Of a stretch of 64,000 nucleotides of DNA, positions 36,124-46,949 are shown piece by piece. The DNA comes from Nitrincola alkalilacustris (GTDB taxonomy: Bacteria; Pseudomonadota; Gammaproteobacteria; Pseudomonadales; Balneatricaceae), in assembly GCF_008973755.1 (NCBI RefSeq), contig NZ_WBOM01000007.1, positions 1-64,000 on the forward strand, written 5' to 3'. The first letter of the stretch is position 1. Each line of letters starts with the position of its first letter. The notes below the pieces were generated by a model. It was not told where the DNA came from. It ran no database searches and was given only the letters and a program-made list of their open reading frames with translations. The position numbers and the translations under genes are program-made.

Positions 36124-36660
36124 TCAGGAATTCATCGCTTCGGCCAGTTTCGCCAGTCGAGCACGAACGGAACCGTCGATCACAAGGTCGTTTGAGCGGA
36201 TGACAACGCCACCAATAATGGACTGATCCACTGTTGATGTCATTTTCACTTCCCGCCCGAGTCTGGAGCGTAATGCCTGAACCAGTTGCTCCTGCTGCGC
36301 GTCTTCCAGTGCAAAGGCTGTCGTGATGGTGATATCGACAGACTTCTCATGATTCGCTTTCAGCTGCGCAAACTGCAGTGCAATTTCAGGCAACAGAGGC
36401 AGTCGCTGTTTTTCCGCCAGCAGATAAATGAAATTACTGCGGGCATCGTCCATCTGTTTCTCACAGACAGATATCAGCAACTCTGCTTTTTGCTTCCAGG
36501 TCAAAGACAGGCTACCAAGTACTCGTACCATTTCACTGTCTTTTACGACCAGAGAAGCAGCAGCCAGCATATCCGACCATTGCTCGAGGGCGTCTTTGCT
36601 CAGCGCAAATTCGAACGCTGCTTTAGTGTAAGGTCGAGCTACTGTGTTGAGTTCAGCCAT
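36124..36660 (-). CDS. atpH: ATP synthase F1 delta subunit
   Basis: The 178-aa protein (AELNTVARPYTKAAFEFALS start; VRSRLGREVKMTSTVDQSII and GGVVIRSNDLVIDGSVRARL near the end) is the OSCP/delta subunit that ties the F1 head to the peripheral b stalk. ATG 36660 is better spaced from GAGG than the ATG at 36663. It starts 12 bp after atpF. Confidence 0.96.
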   Translation of the reverse strand: MAELNTVARPYTKAAFEFALSKDALEQWSDMLAAASLVVKDSEMVRVLGSLSLTWKQKAELLISVCEKQMDDARSNFIYLLAEKQRLPLLPEIALQFAQLKANHEKSVDITITTAFALEDAQQEQLVQALRSRLGREVKMTSTVDQSIIGGVVIRSNDLVIDGSVRARLAKLAEAMNS

Positions 36661-36672
36661 CATAAACCTCGC

Positions 36673-37143
36673 TTAAAGCTCAGCTGCCAGTTTATCAACC
36701 AGCTTGGCATGTGCTTTCTGGTCAACAGAGGCTTCCAGAATTTTCTCAGCGCCGGCAAATGCCAGCACAGCCACCTGAGCACGGAGTTCTTCCTTAGCCC
36801 GGTTGACTTCCTGATCAATTTCAGAAAGGGCAGATACCTTGATGCGTTCAGCTTCCTGACGCGCCTGGTCTTTTGCCTCTTCAACTATCTGGTTTGCCCG
36901 CTTGTTGGCCTGTTCAATGATGGCAGCAGCCTGCTCTTTGCTTTCACGCATATCATCGGCGGCTTTTTCCTGAGCCAGCCTCAGATCACGCTCAGCACGA
37001 TCGGCTGCATCCAAACCTTCGGCAATCTTCTTCTTGCGTTCTGCCATGGCACCAGTGATAGGTGGCCATACGTACTTCATGCAGAAAACAACAAAAATGG
37101 CGAATGCGATGGCCTGACCAATGATGGTGAGATTTAAATTCAC
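36673..37143 (-). CDS. atpF: ATP synthase Fo b subunit
   Basis: The 156-aa protein has one N-terminal membrane helix ([20 protein letters not shown]) followed by a long charged helix rich in alanine and glutamate, the dimeric peripheral stalk. The length equals that of the enterobacterial b subunit. It lies 75 bp after atpE. Confidence 0.96.
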   Translation of the reverse strand: MNLNLTIIGQAIAFAIFVVFCMKYVWPPITGAMAERKKKIAEGLDAADRAERDLRLAQEKAADDMRESKEQAAAIIEQANKRANQIVEEAKDQARQEAERIKVSALSEIDQEVNRAKEELRAQVAVLAFAGAEKILEASVDQKAHAKLVDKLAAEL

Positions 37144-37218
37144 GCCATTACCTCTCGCGGTTGATTAATATGGTTGTAACCCTTTCGGGTCAGTCCCAGT
37201 GTTTACCAGAACCAGCCA

Positions 37219-37461
<243 letters not shown>

Positions 37462-37516
37462 CTAAAGGTTAAAGTTAATTTTAAAGAAAACTATTTACCC
37501 GACCACACGGGTATCG

Positions 37517-38353
<837 letters not shown>

Positions 38354-38357
38354 TCAG

Positions 38358-38816
38358 TCAAAGTTTTTGAAATCGGTTATTCAGCCCGAACTGCAGATAC
38401 CAACCACTGATCTGCAACAGAATGTATGTGCCAAATAGGGAAAATGGGCTCAAAGGATGAACCAGCATAAAGGTTACACTGAACAATGCAACCGCCAGCA
38501 GCATTTTCCCTAGTTCACTTACATAGATGCGTGCCAATATCTGTTTCGGCTCATGCAGCTGCTTTCCGAGCAACGCTCTGGCCGTGAAATAGATGTTGGG
38601 TAACAGATACAGCATACCTCCGAGAAGGATGGAGTAGGCTGTTACCAGACTGTTCAACAGTCCCAGAATCGACAGCAGTGATACCATGGCTGTCTGGATG
38701 AAGAGGATACGAAAAAACTGCAGGGCCAGTCGCTTGTTCTGCTTATCTGCTGATGTGGATCGCACACCATGCACAGTTCCATGAACAACCTGCCTTGATT
38801 CTTCGTGATTCTCCAA
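38358..38816 (-). CDS. atpI: ATP synthase-associated protein AtpI
   Basis: The 152-aa protein has four hydrophobic segments (for example FRILFIQTAMVSLLSILGLL) and lies first in the atp operon. AtpI helps assemble the c-ring. Its sequence is poorly conserved in general, so the position carries most of the call. The 171 bp upstream to parB contain the operon promoter region. Confidence 0.85.
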   Translation of the reverse strand: MENHEESRQVVHGTVHGVRSTSADKQNKRLALQFFRILFIQTAMVSLLSILGLLNSLVTAYSILLGGMLYLLPNIYFTARALLGKQLHEPKQILARIYVSELGKMLLAVALFSVTFMLVHPLSPFSLFGTYILLQISGWYLQFGLNNRFQKL

Positions 38817-38987
38817 ATTCCGGCCTGCTTCCCAATCTCACAACGCTAAACAGCGTGGGATTATAGGTGCTTAACCCTCGTTACTCAACATAATCCGACT
38901 ATATTTAGCACTAATGTATGACCGGATATGGCAGGCCTGAGACTAAAGGATGAACCATACTGGTGCACTGCAGCACATTAAAAACAA

Positions 38988-39923
38988 TCAGTTAGGGGTC
39001 TGTTCCAACAGATTGAGCAGCTTTTCAAGCTGTTCGGGAGAGCTGAAAGCGATACTTATTTTTCCTTTACCCTGAGGATTTCCGGTCACATTGACCGGCA
39101 TGGAAAATTTCTGTGTCAGTTTTGACGAAAGAGCGGCCAGGGCTTCATGTTTTTCAGGTCTGGGCCTGGGCAATGGGTCGCCTTCCTGGAGTTTTTTCAC
39201 CAGCTGTTCAGTCTGGCGCACCGACAGACCAGCCGCGACCACTTCAGATGCCGCCTGAATCTGCAGCTCATCACTCAGTGCCAGCAGGGCACGGGCGTGA
39301 CCCATCTCGATATCACCATACTCCAGCATGCGCTTGACCTCATCGGTCAGATTCATCAGCCGCAGCAGGTTGGTGATGGTGGAGCGGGATTTACCCACGG
39401 CTTCGGCAACCTGCTGCTGAGTCAGGTGAAACTCGTTTTGCAGGCGGTGCAGGGCATAGGCTTCTTCAATAGGATTGAGATTTTCACGCTGGATATTCTC
39501 GATCAGCGCCATCGCAATGGCCGCTTCATCGGGCACATCACGAATGATTGCCGGTATCTGCTGCAGACCAGCCATACGCGATGCGCGCCAGCGTCTCTCA
39601 CCGGCTATGATTTCAAACTCGCCGGATTCAATCAGGCGCACAACGATCGGCTGCATCACCCCCTGAGAGCGGATCGATTCGGCCAACTCCTCCAGCGCCT
39701 GGGGTTCGATATCACGACGTGGCTGAAAACGGCCACTGATGATCTGATCAAGACCCAGATAACTTAGCTGTCCGTCAGTGTGAGTTTTCTCGGAATGGGG
39801 TTCAGCGATTTCAGGTGCTGCACTATCAGGTGCAACAACAGGAACGCTGCTCTCGGTATCCTCGTTCATGCCAGACAACAAGGCATCCAGGCCTCGGCCG
39901 AGACCACGTTTCTTGACTACCAT
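38988..39923 (-). CDS. parB: Chromosome partitioning protein ParB
   Basis: The 311-aa protein starts KKRGLGRGLDALLSG and has the CTPase box (IIAGERRWRASRMAGLQQIP), ENIQRENLNPIEEA and the helix-turn-helix LTQQQVAEAVGKSRSTITNL. ParB loads at parS near the origin and with ParA segregates sister origins. It overlaps the parA end by 1 bp. No clear parS site was seen in this window. Confidence 0.96.
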   Translation of the reverse strand: MVVKKRGLGRGLDALLSGMNEDTESSVPVVAPDSAAPEIAEPHSEKTHTDGQLSYLGLDQIISGRFQPRRDIEPQALEELAESIRSQGVMQPIVVRLIESGEFEIIAGERRWRASRMAGLQQIPAIIRDVPDEAAIAMALIENIQRENLNPIEEAYALHRLQNEFHLTQQQVAEAVGKSRSTITNLLRLMNLTDEVKRMLEYGDIEMGHARALLALSDELQIQAASEVVAAGLSVRQTEQLVKKLQEGDPLPRPRPEKHEALAALSSKLTQKFSMPVNVTGNPQGKGKISIAFSSPEQLEKLLNLLEQTPN

Positions 39924-40735
39924 CAGACTGATTCCTGTTCCGTTTTCTGATCATTCTTCTTATCACGCTGCTCCTGCTCGGTGCGTCTGATCAATTCGCC
40001 GGCCAGTGCAAGATAGGCCAGAGATCCGCGGGAGCTTTTATCATACTGAAGGGCCGGCAAACCATGACTGGGCGCTTCGGCAAGGCGCACATTGCGTGGA
40101 ATCACGGTGCGATAAACCTTGTCCCCGAAGTATTCGACCAGATGGGTGGATACATCCTTGGTCAGACTCATGCGCGGGTCAAACATGGTGCGCAGAATCC
40201 CCTCGATTCTCAGCATGGGATTGAGGCGCTTATTGATCTTTTCGATAGTACCAACCAGAGAGCTGATCCCCTCCAGTGCATAGTATTCACACTGCATGGG
40301 TATGATCACACCTGCCGATGCCGACAGGGCATTCACGGTCAGCAGGTTCAGCGAGGGTGGATTGTCGATCAGAATGAAATCGTAGCGATCCTGGATCGGC
40401 AGCAGCGCCATCTTCAGGCGGAATTCGCGACGGGGCAGTTGCAGCAACTCGACTTCGGCAGCCGTCAGGTCACCATTGGCACCGATCAGATCATAGCCGC
40501 ACTCCGTCTTGATGATGCTTTCCTCGGCAGTTTTGTCGCCGATCAGCACCTCATAGGAGGAGCTCTCTATCTGGTGTTTATCTATGCCGCTGCCCATGGT
40601 GGCATTGCCCTGAGGATCAAGATCGATCATCAACACCCGCTTGCGTGTCGCAGCGAGTGAAGCCGACAGATTGACACAGGTTGTGGTCTTGCCAACACCA
40701 CCCTTCTGGTTGGTGATCGTGAGGATTTTGGCCAC
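39923..40735 (-). CDS. parA: Chromosome partitioning ATPase ParA (Soj)
   Basis: The 270-aa protein has the deviant Walker A KGGVGKTTTCVNLSASLA at the N-terminus, the switch motif DFILIDNPPSLNLLTVNAL and the DNA-binding RTVIPRNVRLAEAPSHG. It makes DNA-bound gradients that pull ParB-parS complexes. It lies 2 bp after rsmG, in the common rsmG-parA-parB order near oriC. Confidence 0.97.
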   Translation of the reverse strand: MAKILTITNQKGGVGKTTTCVNLSASLAATRKRVLMIDLDPQGNATMGSGIDKHQIESSSYEVLIGDKTAEESIIKTECGYDLIGANGDLTAAEVELLQLPRREFRLKMALLPIQDRYDFILIDNPPSLNLLTVNALSASAGVIIPMQCEYYALEGISSLVGTIEKINKRLNPMLRIEGILRTMFDPRMSLTKDVSTHLVEYFGDKVYRTVIPRNVRLAEAPSHGLPALQYDKSSRGSLAYLALAGELIRRTEQEQRDKKNDQKTEQESV

Positions 40736-40737
40736 GC

Positions 40738-41361
40738 TCAGGCTCTCCCTAAGATCAACAGATGACGTTCACCTTCAGTCCCGGGGACATCCAGCCGGTA
40801 ACTGTCCTTCAATACATAACCTGCAGGCAGGTCATTCAACTCCTGCTCAGGATACAGCCCTTTCATGGCCAGGAAAACACCTGATTCAGCACACAGATGG
40901 CCAGTCCACTCCAGCATATCACGCAAGGAGGCAAAGGCGCGTGACACAATGCTGTCAAAGGGTTCGACCCGATACTGCTCAACGCGACTGTTGACCACCT
41001 CGAGATTATCCAGCTTCAGCTCAGCTTTTACCTGCAACTGAAAACGGGATTTCTTGCCGTTGCTGTCCAGCGTTGTCACCTGCAGATCCGGGCGGCAGAT
41101 CGCCAGTGGAATCCCCGGCAATCCGGCACCACTGCCTACATCCAGCAAGCGACCGGCTGGTACATGCGGCATGACGCTGAGGCTGTCGACCAGATGACGA
41201 TCAATCATCTGTTCAGGCTCACGGATCGCAGTGAGATTGAACGCCTTGTTCCATTTCACCAGCAATGTGAGATAGTTCAGCAACTGTTCCTGCTGCTGAC
41301 TGCTCAGATCCAGTCCCAGATTCTTGCACCGGGAGGATAACAGCGAGCGATATTCCTGCAT
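40738..41361 (-). CDS. rsmG: 16S rRNA (guanine527-N7)-methyltransferase RsmG
   Basis: The 207-aa protein has the AdoMet motif LLDVGSGAGLPGIPLAICRP around residue 70 and the FNLTAIREPEQMIDRHLVDS helix before it. It methylates G527 of 16S rRNA; its loss gives low-level streptomycin resistance. It overlaps mnmG by 1 bp. Confidence 0.96.
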   Translation of the reverse strand: MQEYRSLLSSRCKNLGLDLSSQQQEQLLNYLTLLVKWNKAFNLTAIREPEQMIDRHLVDSLSVMPHVPAGRLLDVGSGAGLPGIPLAICRPDLQVTTLDSNGKKSRFQLQVKAELKLDNLEVVNSRVEQYRVEPFDSIVSRAFASLRDMLEWTGHLCAESGVFLAMKGLYPEQELNDLPAGYVLKDSYRLDVPGTEGERHLLILGRA

Positions 41362-43268
41362 TAACTTGCTTCCTGCGCCTGTTTTCGAACCAGTTGACGT
41401 TTTTTGATATGCACCAGCAGCAGTGAAATGGCTGCGGGGGTCATGCCCTGAATACGTGATGCCTGGGCAATATTATCCGGGCGCTGCTGTATCAGCTTCG
41501 ATTTCAGCTCGTTCGACAGCCCACCGACCGTATCATAGTCGAGATCTGCCGGCAGAGGTGTATTTTCCTGACGACGCATCTGCTCTATTTCATCACGCTG
41601 ACGATCAATATACCCGGAATACTTGAACTGTACCTCAACCTGTTCGGCAACCGCCGGGTCGCTGACCGGTTCACCCTTGAGTGAAGAAACATCCGAATAG
41701 CTCAGCTCAGGGCGTTTGATCAGATCAGCAAGTGAGTACTCACGACCCATTGGAGAGCTCAGTTTTCCTTGCAACTGCATCGCTTCAGGGCTGTCCGGCT
41801 GGATCCATATGCTTTTCAGCCGCTGTATTTCCAGTTCGATAGATTCGCGCTTGGTCTCGAATTTCTGCCAGCGCTCATCACCGACCAGCCCCAGCTCGCG
41901 CCCCTTGGCAGTGAGACGAAGATCGGCATTATCTTCGCGCAGTATCAGACGATATTCAGCACGACTGGTAAACATGCGATAGGGCTCGGAAGTACCCAGC
42001 GTGATCAGGTCATCGACCAGTACTCCGATATAGGCTTCATCACGGCGCGGATACCACTGCTCCTGACCCAGAGCACGCCGGGCGGCATTCAATCCTGCCA
42101 ACAGCCCCTGAGCACCGGCTTCTTCATAACCGGTGGTGCCGTTGATCTGCCCTGCAAAATACAGTCCTGAAATAAAACGGGTTTCAAGTGTATGACGCAG
42201 ATCCTGAGGATTGAAGAAGTCATATTCAATCGCATAACCGGGGCGGGTGATATGCGCCTGCTCAAATCCCTTGATTGAACGCACCAGCGCCAGCTGTACA
42301 TCAAAGGGCAGACTGGTAGAAATGCCGTTCGGATACAGCTCATGAGTGGTCAGCCCTTCCGGCTCGACAAATATCTGATGATGATTCTTGTCGGCAAAGC
42401 GGATGATCTTGTCTTCGATCGACGGGCAGTAACGTGGGCCGACGCCTTCAATAATACCGCTGTACATCGGTGATCGATCCAGTCCACCACGAATAATCTC
42501 GTGCGTCTGTTCATTGGTATGGGTGATGAAGCAGTTGATCTGCTGCGGATGATCAGCCACCGAACCTATGAATGACATCACCGGTACCGGCGTATCACCT
42601 GGCTGAGGCTGCATCACCGAAAAATCGACACTGCGGGCATCAATTCTGGGCGGAGTGCCTGTTTTCAGGCGTTCAACCCGAAAAGGCATTTCGCGCAGGC
42701 GCTGCGCCAGACGATTGGATGGCGGATCACCGGCTCGACCACCCTGGTGGTTTTCCAGGCCGATATGGATAACACCACCTAAGAAGGTACCGGCAGTGAG
42801 AACGACCGAGTTGGCAAAGAAACGAAGACCTGTCTGGGTGACAACTCCCCGGACTGTGTCGTTTTCCAGAATCAGATCATCGACTGCCTGCTGAAATATC
42901 TGCAGGCCTGCCTGGTTTTCCAGTATTTCGCGAATGGCAGCCTTGTAAAGGATTCGGTCTGCCTGAGCACGAGTGGCACGAACGGCTGGACCCTTGCGAG
43001 CATTCAGAACACGAAACTGAATCCCTGCCTTGTCGGTTGCTCTGGCCATAGCACCATCGAGTGCATCGATCTCCTTGACCAGATGGCTTTTCCCGATACC
43101 ACCGATGGCTGGATTACAGGACATCTGACCGAGCGTTTCAATGTTATGCGTCAGCAGCAAAGTACGTGCACCGGTTCTGGCTGCAGCTAGCGCGGCTTCC
43201 GTTCCGGCATGGCCACCGCCAACTACAATTACATCAAAGTGGTCAGGAAAATCCACTGTAGGCCTCAT
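41361..43268 (-). CDS. mnmG: tRNA uridine 5-carboxymethylaminomethyl modification enzyme MnmG (GidA)
   Basis: The 635-aa FAD protein starts [20 protein letters not shown] and contains [20 protein letters not shown] and [20 protein letters not shown], all family signatures. With MnmE it modifies the wobble uridine of several tRNAs. It is the first gene of the mnmG-rsmG-parA-parB unit, immediately left of the predicted replication origin, as in many gammaproteobacteria. Confidence 0.97.
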   Translation of the reverse strand: MRPTVDFPDHFDVIVVGGGHAGTEAALAAARTGARTLLLTHNIETLGQMSCNPAIGGIGKSHLVKEIDALDGAMARATDKAGIQFRVLNARKGPAVRATRAQADRILYKAAIREILENQAGLQIFQQAVDDLILENDTVRGVVTQTGLRFFANSVVLTAGTFLGGVIHIGLENHQGGRAGDPPSNRLAQRLREMPFRVERLKTGTPPRIDARSVDFSVMQPQPGDTPVPVMSFIGSVADHPQQINCFITHTNEQTHEIIRGGLDRSPMYSGIIEGVGPRYCPSIEDKIIRFADKNHHQIFVEPEGLTTHELYPNGISTSLPFDVQLALVRSIKGFEQAHITRPGYAIEYDFFNPQDLRHTLETRFISGLYFAGQINGTTGYEEAGAQGLLAGLNAARRALGQEQWYPRRDEAYIGVLVDDLITLGTSEPYRMFTSRAEYRLILREDNADLRLTAKGRELGLVGDERWQKFETKRESIELEIQRLKSIWIQPDSPEAMQLQGKLSSPMGREYSLADLIKRPELSYSDVSSLKGEPVSDPAVAEQVEVQFKYSGYIDRQRDEIEQMRRQENTPLPADLDYDTVGGLSNELKSKLIQQRPDNIAQASRIQGMTPAAISLLLVHIKKRQLVRKQAQEAS

Positions 43269-43329
43269 CGTTTAACTGGTTAGGGCTCTGGCAATTGCGT
43301 TCGACTGCTGAGCCTGATTTTCAAGGGTG

Positions 43330-43700
43330 CCAAGTATACCTTTCTATCCTCGGATAAGAAATGCTCAAAAAATGATCAGTTTTGGTTTTAAGTAATATTT
43401 AATAAGATTTTATGTTTTAAAGAAGAGAGTTTAGTTATGTCTATTGTGTTAATAGAGGCCGTTTTGTGTGGTTAAACATTTTTTAATCTTTAAAAACAGT
43501 CTATTGGAAGGTTTTTAACCCTGTGTGGGGGAGGGGGTCGCAGATGGTAGGCGGATGTAGACAGGTTGTGGATGAAAAGGCTGGTTATCAACAGGTATAT
43601 TTATCCACAGACTCCACCCCAGTTTATCCCTTTAGAGTTATACATTTAAACCACAGGTTTGTGTGAATAACTATAAGCTGTGAGCAAGCTGTCAGCCTGA
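43330..43700. other. Predicted chromosomal replication origin (oriC)
   Basis: The gap between mnmG and the next gene holds a very AT-rich stretch (43375-43500), suited to a DNA-unwinding element, followed by DnaA-box matches: TTATCCACA at 43601-43609 (perfect), TTATCAACA at 43585-43593, and, on the other strand, TTATTCACA (43662-43670) and TCATCCACA (43567-43575), each with one mismatch. The place next to mnmG, rsmG and parAB is the usual oriC position in many gammaproteobacteria. dnaA itself is not in the window. Confidence 0.72.
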
Positions 43701-43758
43701 GGTGTACAGGCTGACAACAAGCTGGGATCAAAAAAAATTAAACTTTAATAATCAATAA

Positions 43759-43781
43759 CCTGAAATTATTTTCACTTCAGG
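43759..43781 (-). terminator. Weak terminator hairpin after the CMD-family gene
   Basis: CCTGAA (43759-43764) pairs with TTCAGG (43776-43781), just beyond the 43783 stop. On the minus strand an AT-rich stretch with eight T residues follows about 30 bp later. The stem is short. Confidence 0.4.
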
Positions 43782-43782
43782 C

Positions 43783-44340
43783 TCAATTTTCTGCGAAAGG
43801 CAGGGGCTTGTCACTCTCTCTGTCTACCTCAAAGGCATTCAGCGTCATCGCCACCAGTGAGTAATAGCCAAGGATGCCTATCAGTTCGACCATTGCCGGT
43901 TCACCGAAATGATCCACAGATGATTGATAAAGCGCATCAGGTATGCGTTTGCTCTGATACATGACACGCGCCACTTCATAAACAAGGCGTTCATCCTCGC
44001 GACTGAATACAGGGGTATCGCCGCATCTGATCGCTTCAATCTGGACTGGATCGAGCCCGTTTTCCAGTGCGATGGGTTCATGTATCTGCCATTCGGCCTG
44101 GGATTGCCAGGCCTGAGCGGTCACCAGTATCGCCAACTCGCTCAGGCGCAGTGGCAGGCGGGTTTTGTAGCGGCAGAAGGCGCCGAGTTGCTGGGCATGA
44201 TCAGCCAGTGCCGGGCTGTGAATCCAGGCCAGAAAAGGGCCATCCAGATTACCTCGCGGGCCCTGAAGAATGGCATCCAGTACCTGCCTCTGCTCAGAAG
44301 AGATCTGCTCTTCGTTCAAGGGGGTCAATCGTGATTTCAT
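43783..44340 (-). CDS. Carboxymuconolactone decarboxylase (AhpD-like) family protein
   Basis: The 185-aa helical protein has LRLSELAILVTAQAWQSQAE and EWQIHEPIALENGLDPVQIE, the usual CMD-family pattern, but the family's CxxC pair of peroxidase-type members is absent (AWQSQAEW in that place). It is therefore nearer the decarboxylase-like branch. It begins 18 bp after an aminotransferase gene and is cotranscribed with it. Its substrate is unknown. Confidence 0.8.
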   Translation of the reverse strand: MKSRLTPLNEEQISSEQRQVLDAILQGPRGNLDGPFLAWIHSPALADHAQQLGAFCRYKTRLPLRLSELAILVTAQAWQSQAEWQIHEPIALENGLDPVQIEAIRCGDTPVFSREDERLVYEVARVMYQSKRIPDALYQSSVDHFGEPAMVELIGILGYYSLVAMTLNAFEVDRESDKPLPFAEN

Positions 44341-44358
44341 GGTATCTCCGGTTGAAGG

Positions 44359-45690
44359 TTACGACAGTGATGAGGTCACACTGTTGATCGATAGTGTCAG
44401 CTTATCCACCAGCTCATCTATCTGCTGATCCTGAATAATGAAGGGAGGTGCCAGCAGGATATGGTCACCATCCCGTCCGTTCAGTGTGCCGCCCATTGGG
44501 TAGCACATCAGGCCATTATTCATGGCTGCTGCTTTTATCGCGGCATGTACCTTCAGCGAAGGATCAAAGGGAATCTTGCTGCCTTTATCCCGGACCAGCT
44601 CGATACCACGGAACAGACCCTTGCCACGGATATCACCGACATGAGGATGATCACCCAGGGCATTGACCAGCGCCTGCTGGAGCCTGTCGCCAAGAGTGAC
44701 CACCTGTGGCAGCAGCTTGTTCTCATCAATATAGTGTTGTACAGCCAGTGCTGCGGCGCAGGCGGTGGCATGTCCTATATAGGTGTGTCCATGCTGAAAG
44801 AAGCCGGAGCCAGCGCGCAGTGTCTCGACAATCTCGTTGCTGACCAGTGTGGCGCCGATCGGTTGATAGCCGGCACCCAGACCTTTGGCGATGCAGAGCA
44901 TATCCGGCACTATCTGCTCCTGAACGGATGCAAACAGGGAACCGGTCCGACCCATGCCGCACATCACCTCATCACAGATCAACAGAATGCCATGGCGATC
45001 ACAGATCTCACGCACACGCGTGAAGTAGCTTGCCACGGCAGGGACGGCACCCATGGTTGCCCCGACAACCGGCTCGGCTATGAAAGCCATCACCTGGTCA
45101 GCACCCAGACGGTTTATCTCGGCCTCCAGCTCCTGAGCCAGACGCTCGGCATACTGGGTTTCGGTTTCACCATCGTGCATATCGCGATAGGCGTAACAGG
45201 GGCTGACATGACTGATATCGATCAATAACGGCTGGAACTGCTGGCGTCTCCAGGCGTTGCCGCCAGTTGCCAGAGCACCCAGCGTGTTGCCATGATAGCT
45301 CTGGCGGCGTGCAATGATATGTCTGCGCTGTGGCTCGCCACGTTCAACAAAATACTGGCGTGCCAGCTTCAGCGCTGCTTCCACCGCTTCCGAGCCACCC
45401 GATACGAAGTAGACATAATCCAGTGATTCCGGGGAGCGCTCGGCCAGAAAATCAGCCAGTGCTTCCATCGGCTCGGTGGTAAAGAAGGAGGAGTGCGCAT
45501 AGGCCAGGGTACCCACCTGCTGCTGGATCGCCTGTATCACTGCCTGATTGCTGTGACCCAGGCAGGAGACCGCCGCGCCGCCACAGGCATCAAGATAGGA
45601 TTTTCCCTCAGCATCGAACAGATAGGCTCCTTCGCCTCTGACGGCTGTCGGGTAAGATTGGGTTAGGCTACGGTGCAGTACATGACTCAT
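44359..45690 (-). CDS. Class III pyridoxal-phosphate aminotransferase
   Basis: The 443-aa enzyme has the class III layout: GEGAYLFDAEGKSYLDACGG at the start, the PLP-lysine motif DMLCIAKGLGAGYQPIGATL (around residue 270), DEVMCGMGRTG, and GHTYIGHATACAAALAV. Such enzymes move the amino group from omega-amino or 2-amino acids to pyruvate or 2-oxoglutarate. A divergent relation to an RpiR regulator and a downstream CMD-family gene suggest a small catabolic unit. The substrate cannot be told from the sequence. Confidence 0.9.
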   Translation of the reverse strand: MSHVLHRSLTQSYPTAVRGEGAYLFDAEGKSYLDACGGAAVSCLGHSNQAVIQAIQQQVGTLAYAHSSFFTTEPMEALADFLAERSPESLDYVYFVSGGSEAVEAALKLARQYFVERGEPQRRHIIARRQSYHGNTLGALATGGNAWRRQQFQPLLIDISHVSPCYAYRDMHDGETETQYAERLAQELEAEINRLGADQVMAFIAEPVVGATMGAVPAVASYFTRVREICDRHGILLICDEVMCGMGRTGSLFASVQEQIVPDMLCIAKGLGAGYQPIGATLVSNEIVETLRAGSGFFQHGHTYIGHATACAAALAVQHYIDENKLLPQVVTLGDRLQQALVNALGDHPHVGDIRGKGLFRGIELVRDKGSKIPFDPSLKVHAAIKAAAMNNGLMCYPMGGTLNGRDGDHILLAPPFIIQDQQIDELVDKLTLSINSVTSSLS

Positions 45691-45807
45691 GGGTCGATCC
45701 TTTAATTTAATCTTTGATCTGAATATGGGTGTCGGTCAGGGATGGATTGATTATATGAGTATAGAAAGCCCTGGTAGCCTTGCAGCTCGGGAATCATGTT
45801 TCTATCC

Positions 45808-46743
45808 TCAGCTCTCTATTTTCAGTGACTGGATAAAGGCATCACGGCGCTTGATTGCCTGCAAAGCACTCTCTTTCAGCTGCGAAGCACAGGCATTGAT
45901 CAGGCACTCAGCCAATGAAAAAAAGGCGGTCATACTATTCGACAGATAACTGGTCTCATGCGGAACAAACAGTGCGAGATCCGAGTGGGCTACCAATGGA
46001 GAGCTGGATCGATCTGTTATGGCGATCACCTGAATACCCGCTGCTTTTGCTGCTTCTGCCACGCGGATAACGCTGCTGGTATAAGGTTCGCAGCTGGCGA
46101 TGACCAGTAAATCACCCTTATCCAGCGCCGCAAGACCTTCGGCCGCGCCCTGCAGTGACTGCTCAAGCAATGAAACATCCGAGCGAAGAGTCGCCAGTCC
46201 ATAGCTGATAAAAGCGCAGTAGGCATGAAACTGTCTGGCACCATGAATACGAACTCGATTGGCGCTGGCCAGTATTTTTGTGCACTGCTCAAAGGAGGAT
46301 CTCTCCAGTGATTCAATCAGTCGCTCGATATTGGCTTGCTGCTCGTGACACAGACGGCTGGCCTGTTGTGTCAGGGCAGAGGTATCTGCCGTCAGCGCTG
46401 CCTGTGCATGTTCTATATAGAAGGAGCCGGCAGCTGCGAAACTCTCACTGAGGAGAACCTGCTGCAGATCTCCGAAACTCTGATAACCGAGAGTGCGAGC
46501 CAGACGTGAAATGGTGGAGGGATTGACCTGCAATCTCTGCGCCAGTGAAGAGATCGACAGCAGCGCTTTATCGCCGCGCAGCTCAATCAACCGTGCCAGG
46601 ACCTGTCTGGCCTTGGGGCCGAGTTTGATGCGTGAATTCCCCTTGCTGATGGATAGCGACAGAGCTCTCAGGGCGTCCATGGAGTCGGGGACAGAGGGCG
46701 GTTCCCTGAAGACCTGTTCAGATGGTGTAGTGGATTGATGCAT
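45808..46743 (-). CDS. MurR/RpiR-family transcriptional regulator
   Basis: The 311-aa protein has the N-terminal RpiR helix-turn-helix (SISSLAQRLQVNPSTISRLA, around residue 65) and a C-terminal SIS sugar-phosphate-binding domain (GDLLVIASCEPYTSSVIRVA). ATG 46743 is chosen; the open frame to 46794 runs over likely operator repeats. It is 117 bp upstream of the aminotransferase on the same strand and divergent from the ProC-like gene, so it probably controls one or both. Confidence 0.88.
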   Translation of the reverse strand: MHQSTTPSEQVFREPPSVPDSMDALRALSLSISKGNSRIKLGPKARQVLARLIELRGDKALLSISSLAQRLQVNPSTISRLARTLGYQSFGDLQQVLLSESFAAAGSFYIEHAQAALTADTSALTQQASRLCHEQQANIERLIESLERSSFEQCTKILASANRVRIHGARQFHAYCAFISYGLATLRSDVSLLEQSLQGAAEGLAALDKGDLLVIASCEPYTSSVIRVAEAAKAAGIQVIAITDRSSSPLVAHSDLALFVPHETSYLSNSMTAFFSLAECLINACASQLKESALQAIKRRDAFIQSLKIES

Positions 46744-46770
46744 GTTGATGGTGACCAGTAAGAAAATATA

Positions 46771-46807
46771 TTTGCATAAATATAATTCATGCATTTTATT
46801 TTTGCAT
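46771..46807. promoter_or_regulatory. Repeated TGCAT sites in the rpiR / proC-like divergent promoter
   Basis: TTTGCAT occurs at 46771-46777 and 46801-46807 with an ATGCAT between them, in an AT-rich region directly upstream of the regulator start. Repeated short sites here are candidates for autoregulation by the RpiR protein. Confidence 0.35.
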
Positions 46808-46949
46808 CAATAAGTGATCTCTTTTAAGGTCGTATCTGAACAGCTGCGTCGTTTTCCAGCCATCAAGGTGTGTGATTAATGTGCTAGCTTTAGTGTGATC
46901 AGGCCCAATTGATTACATTGAAGGCTGATTACATTAAGGGTTGATGGAT

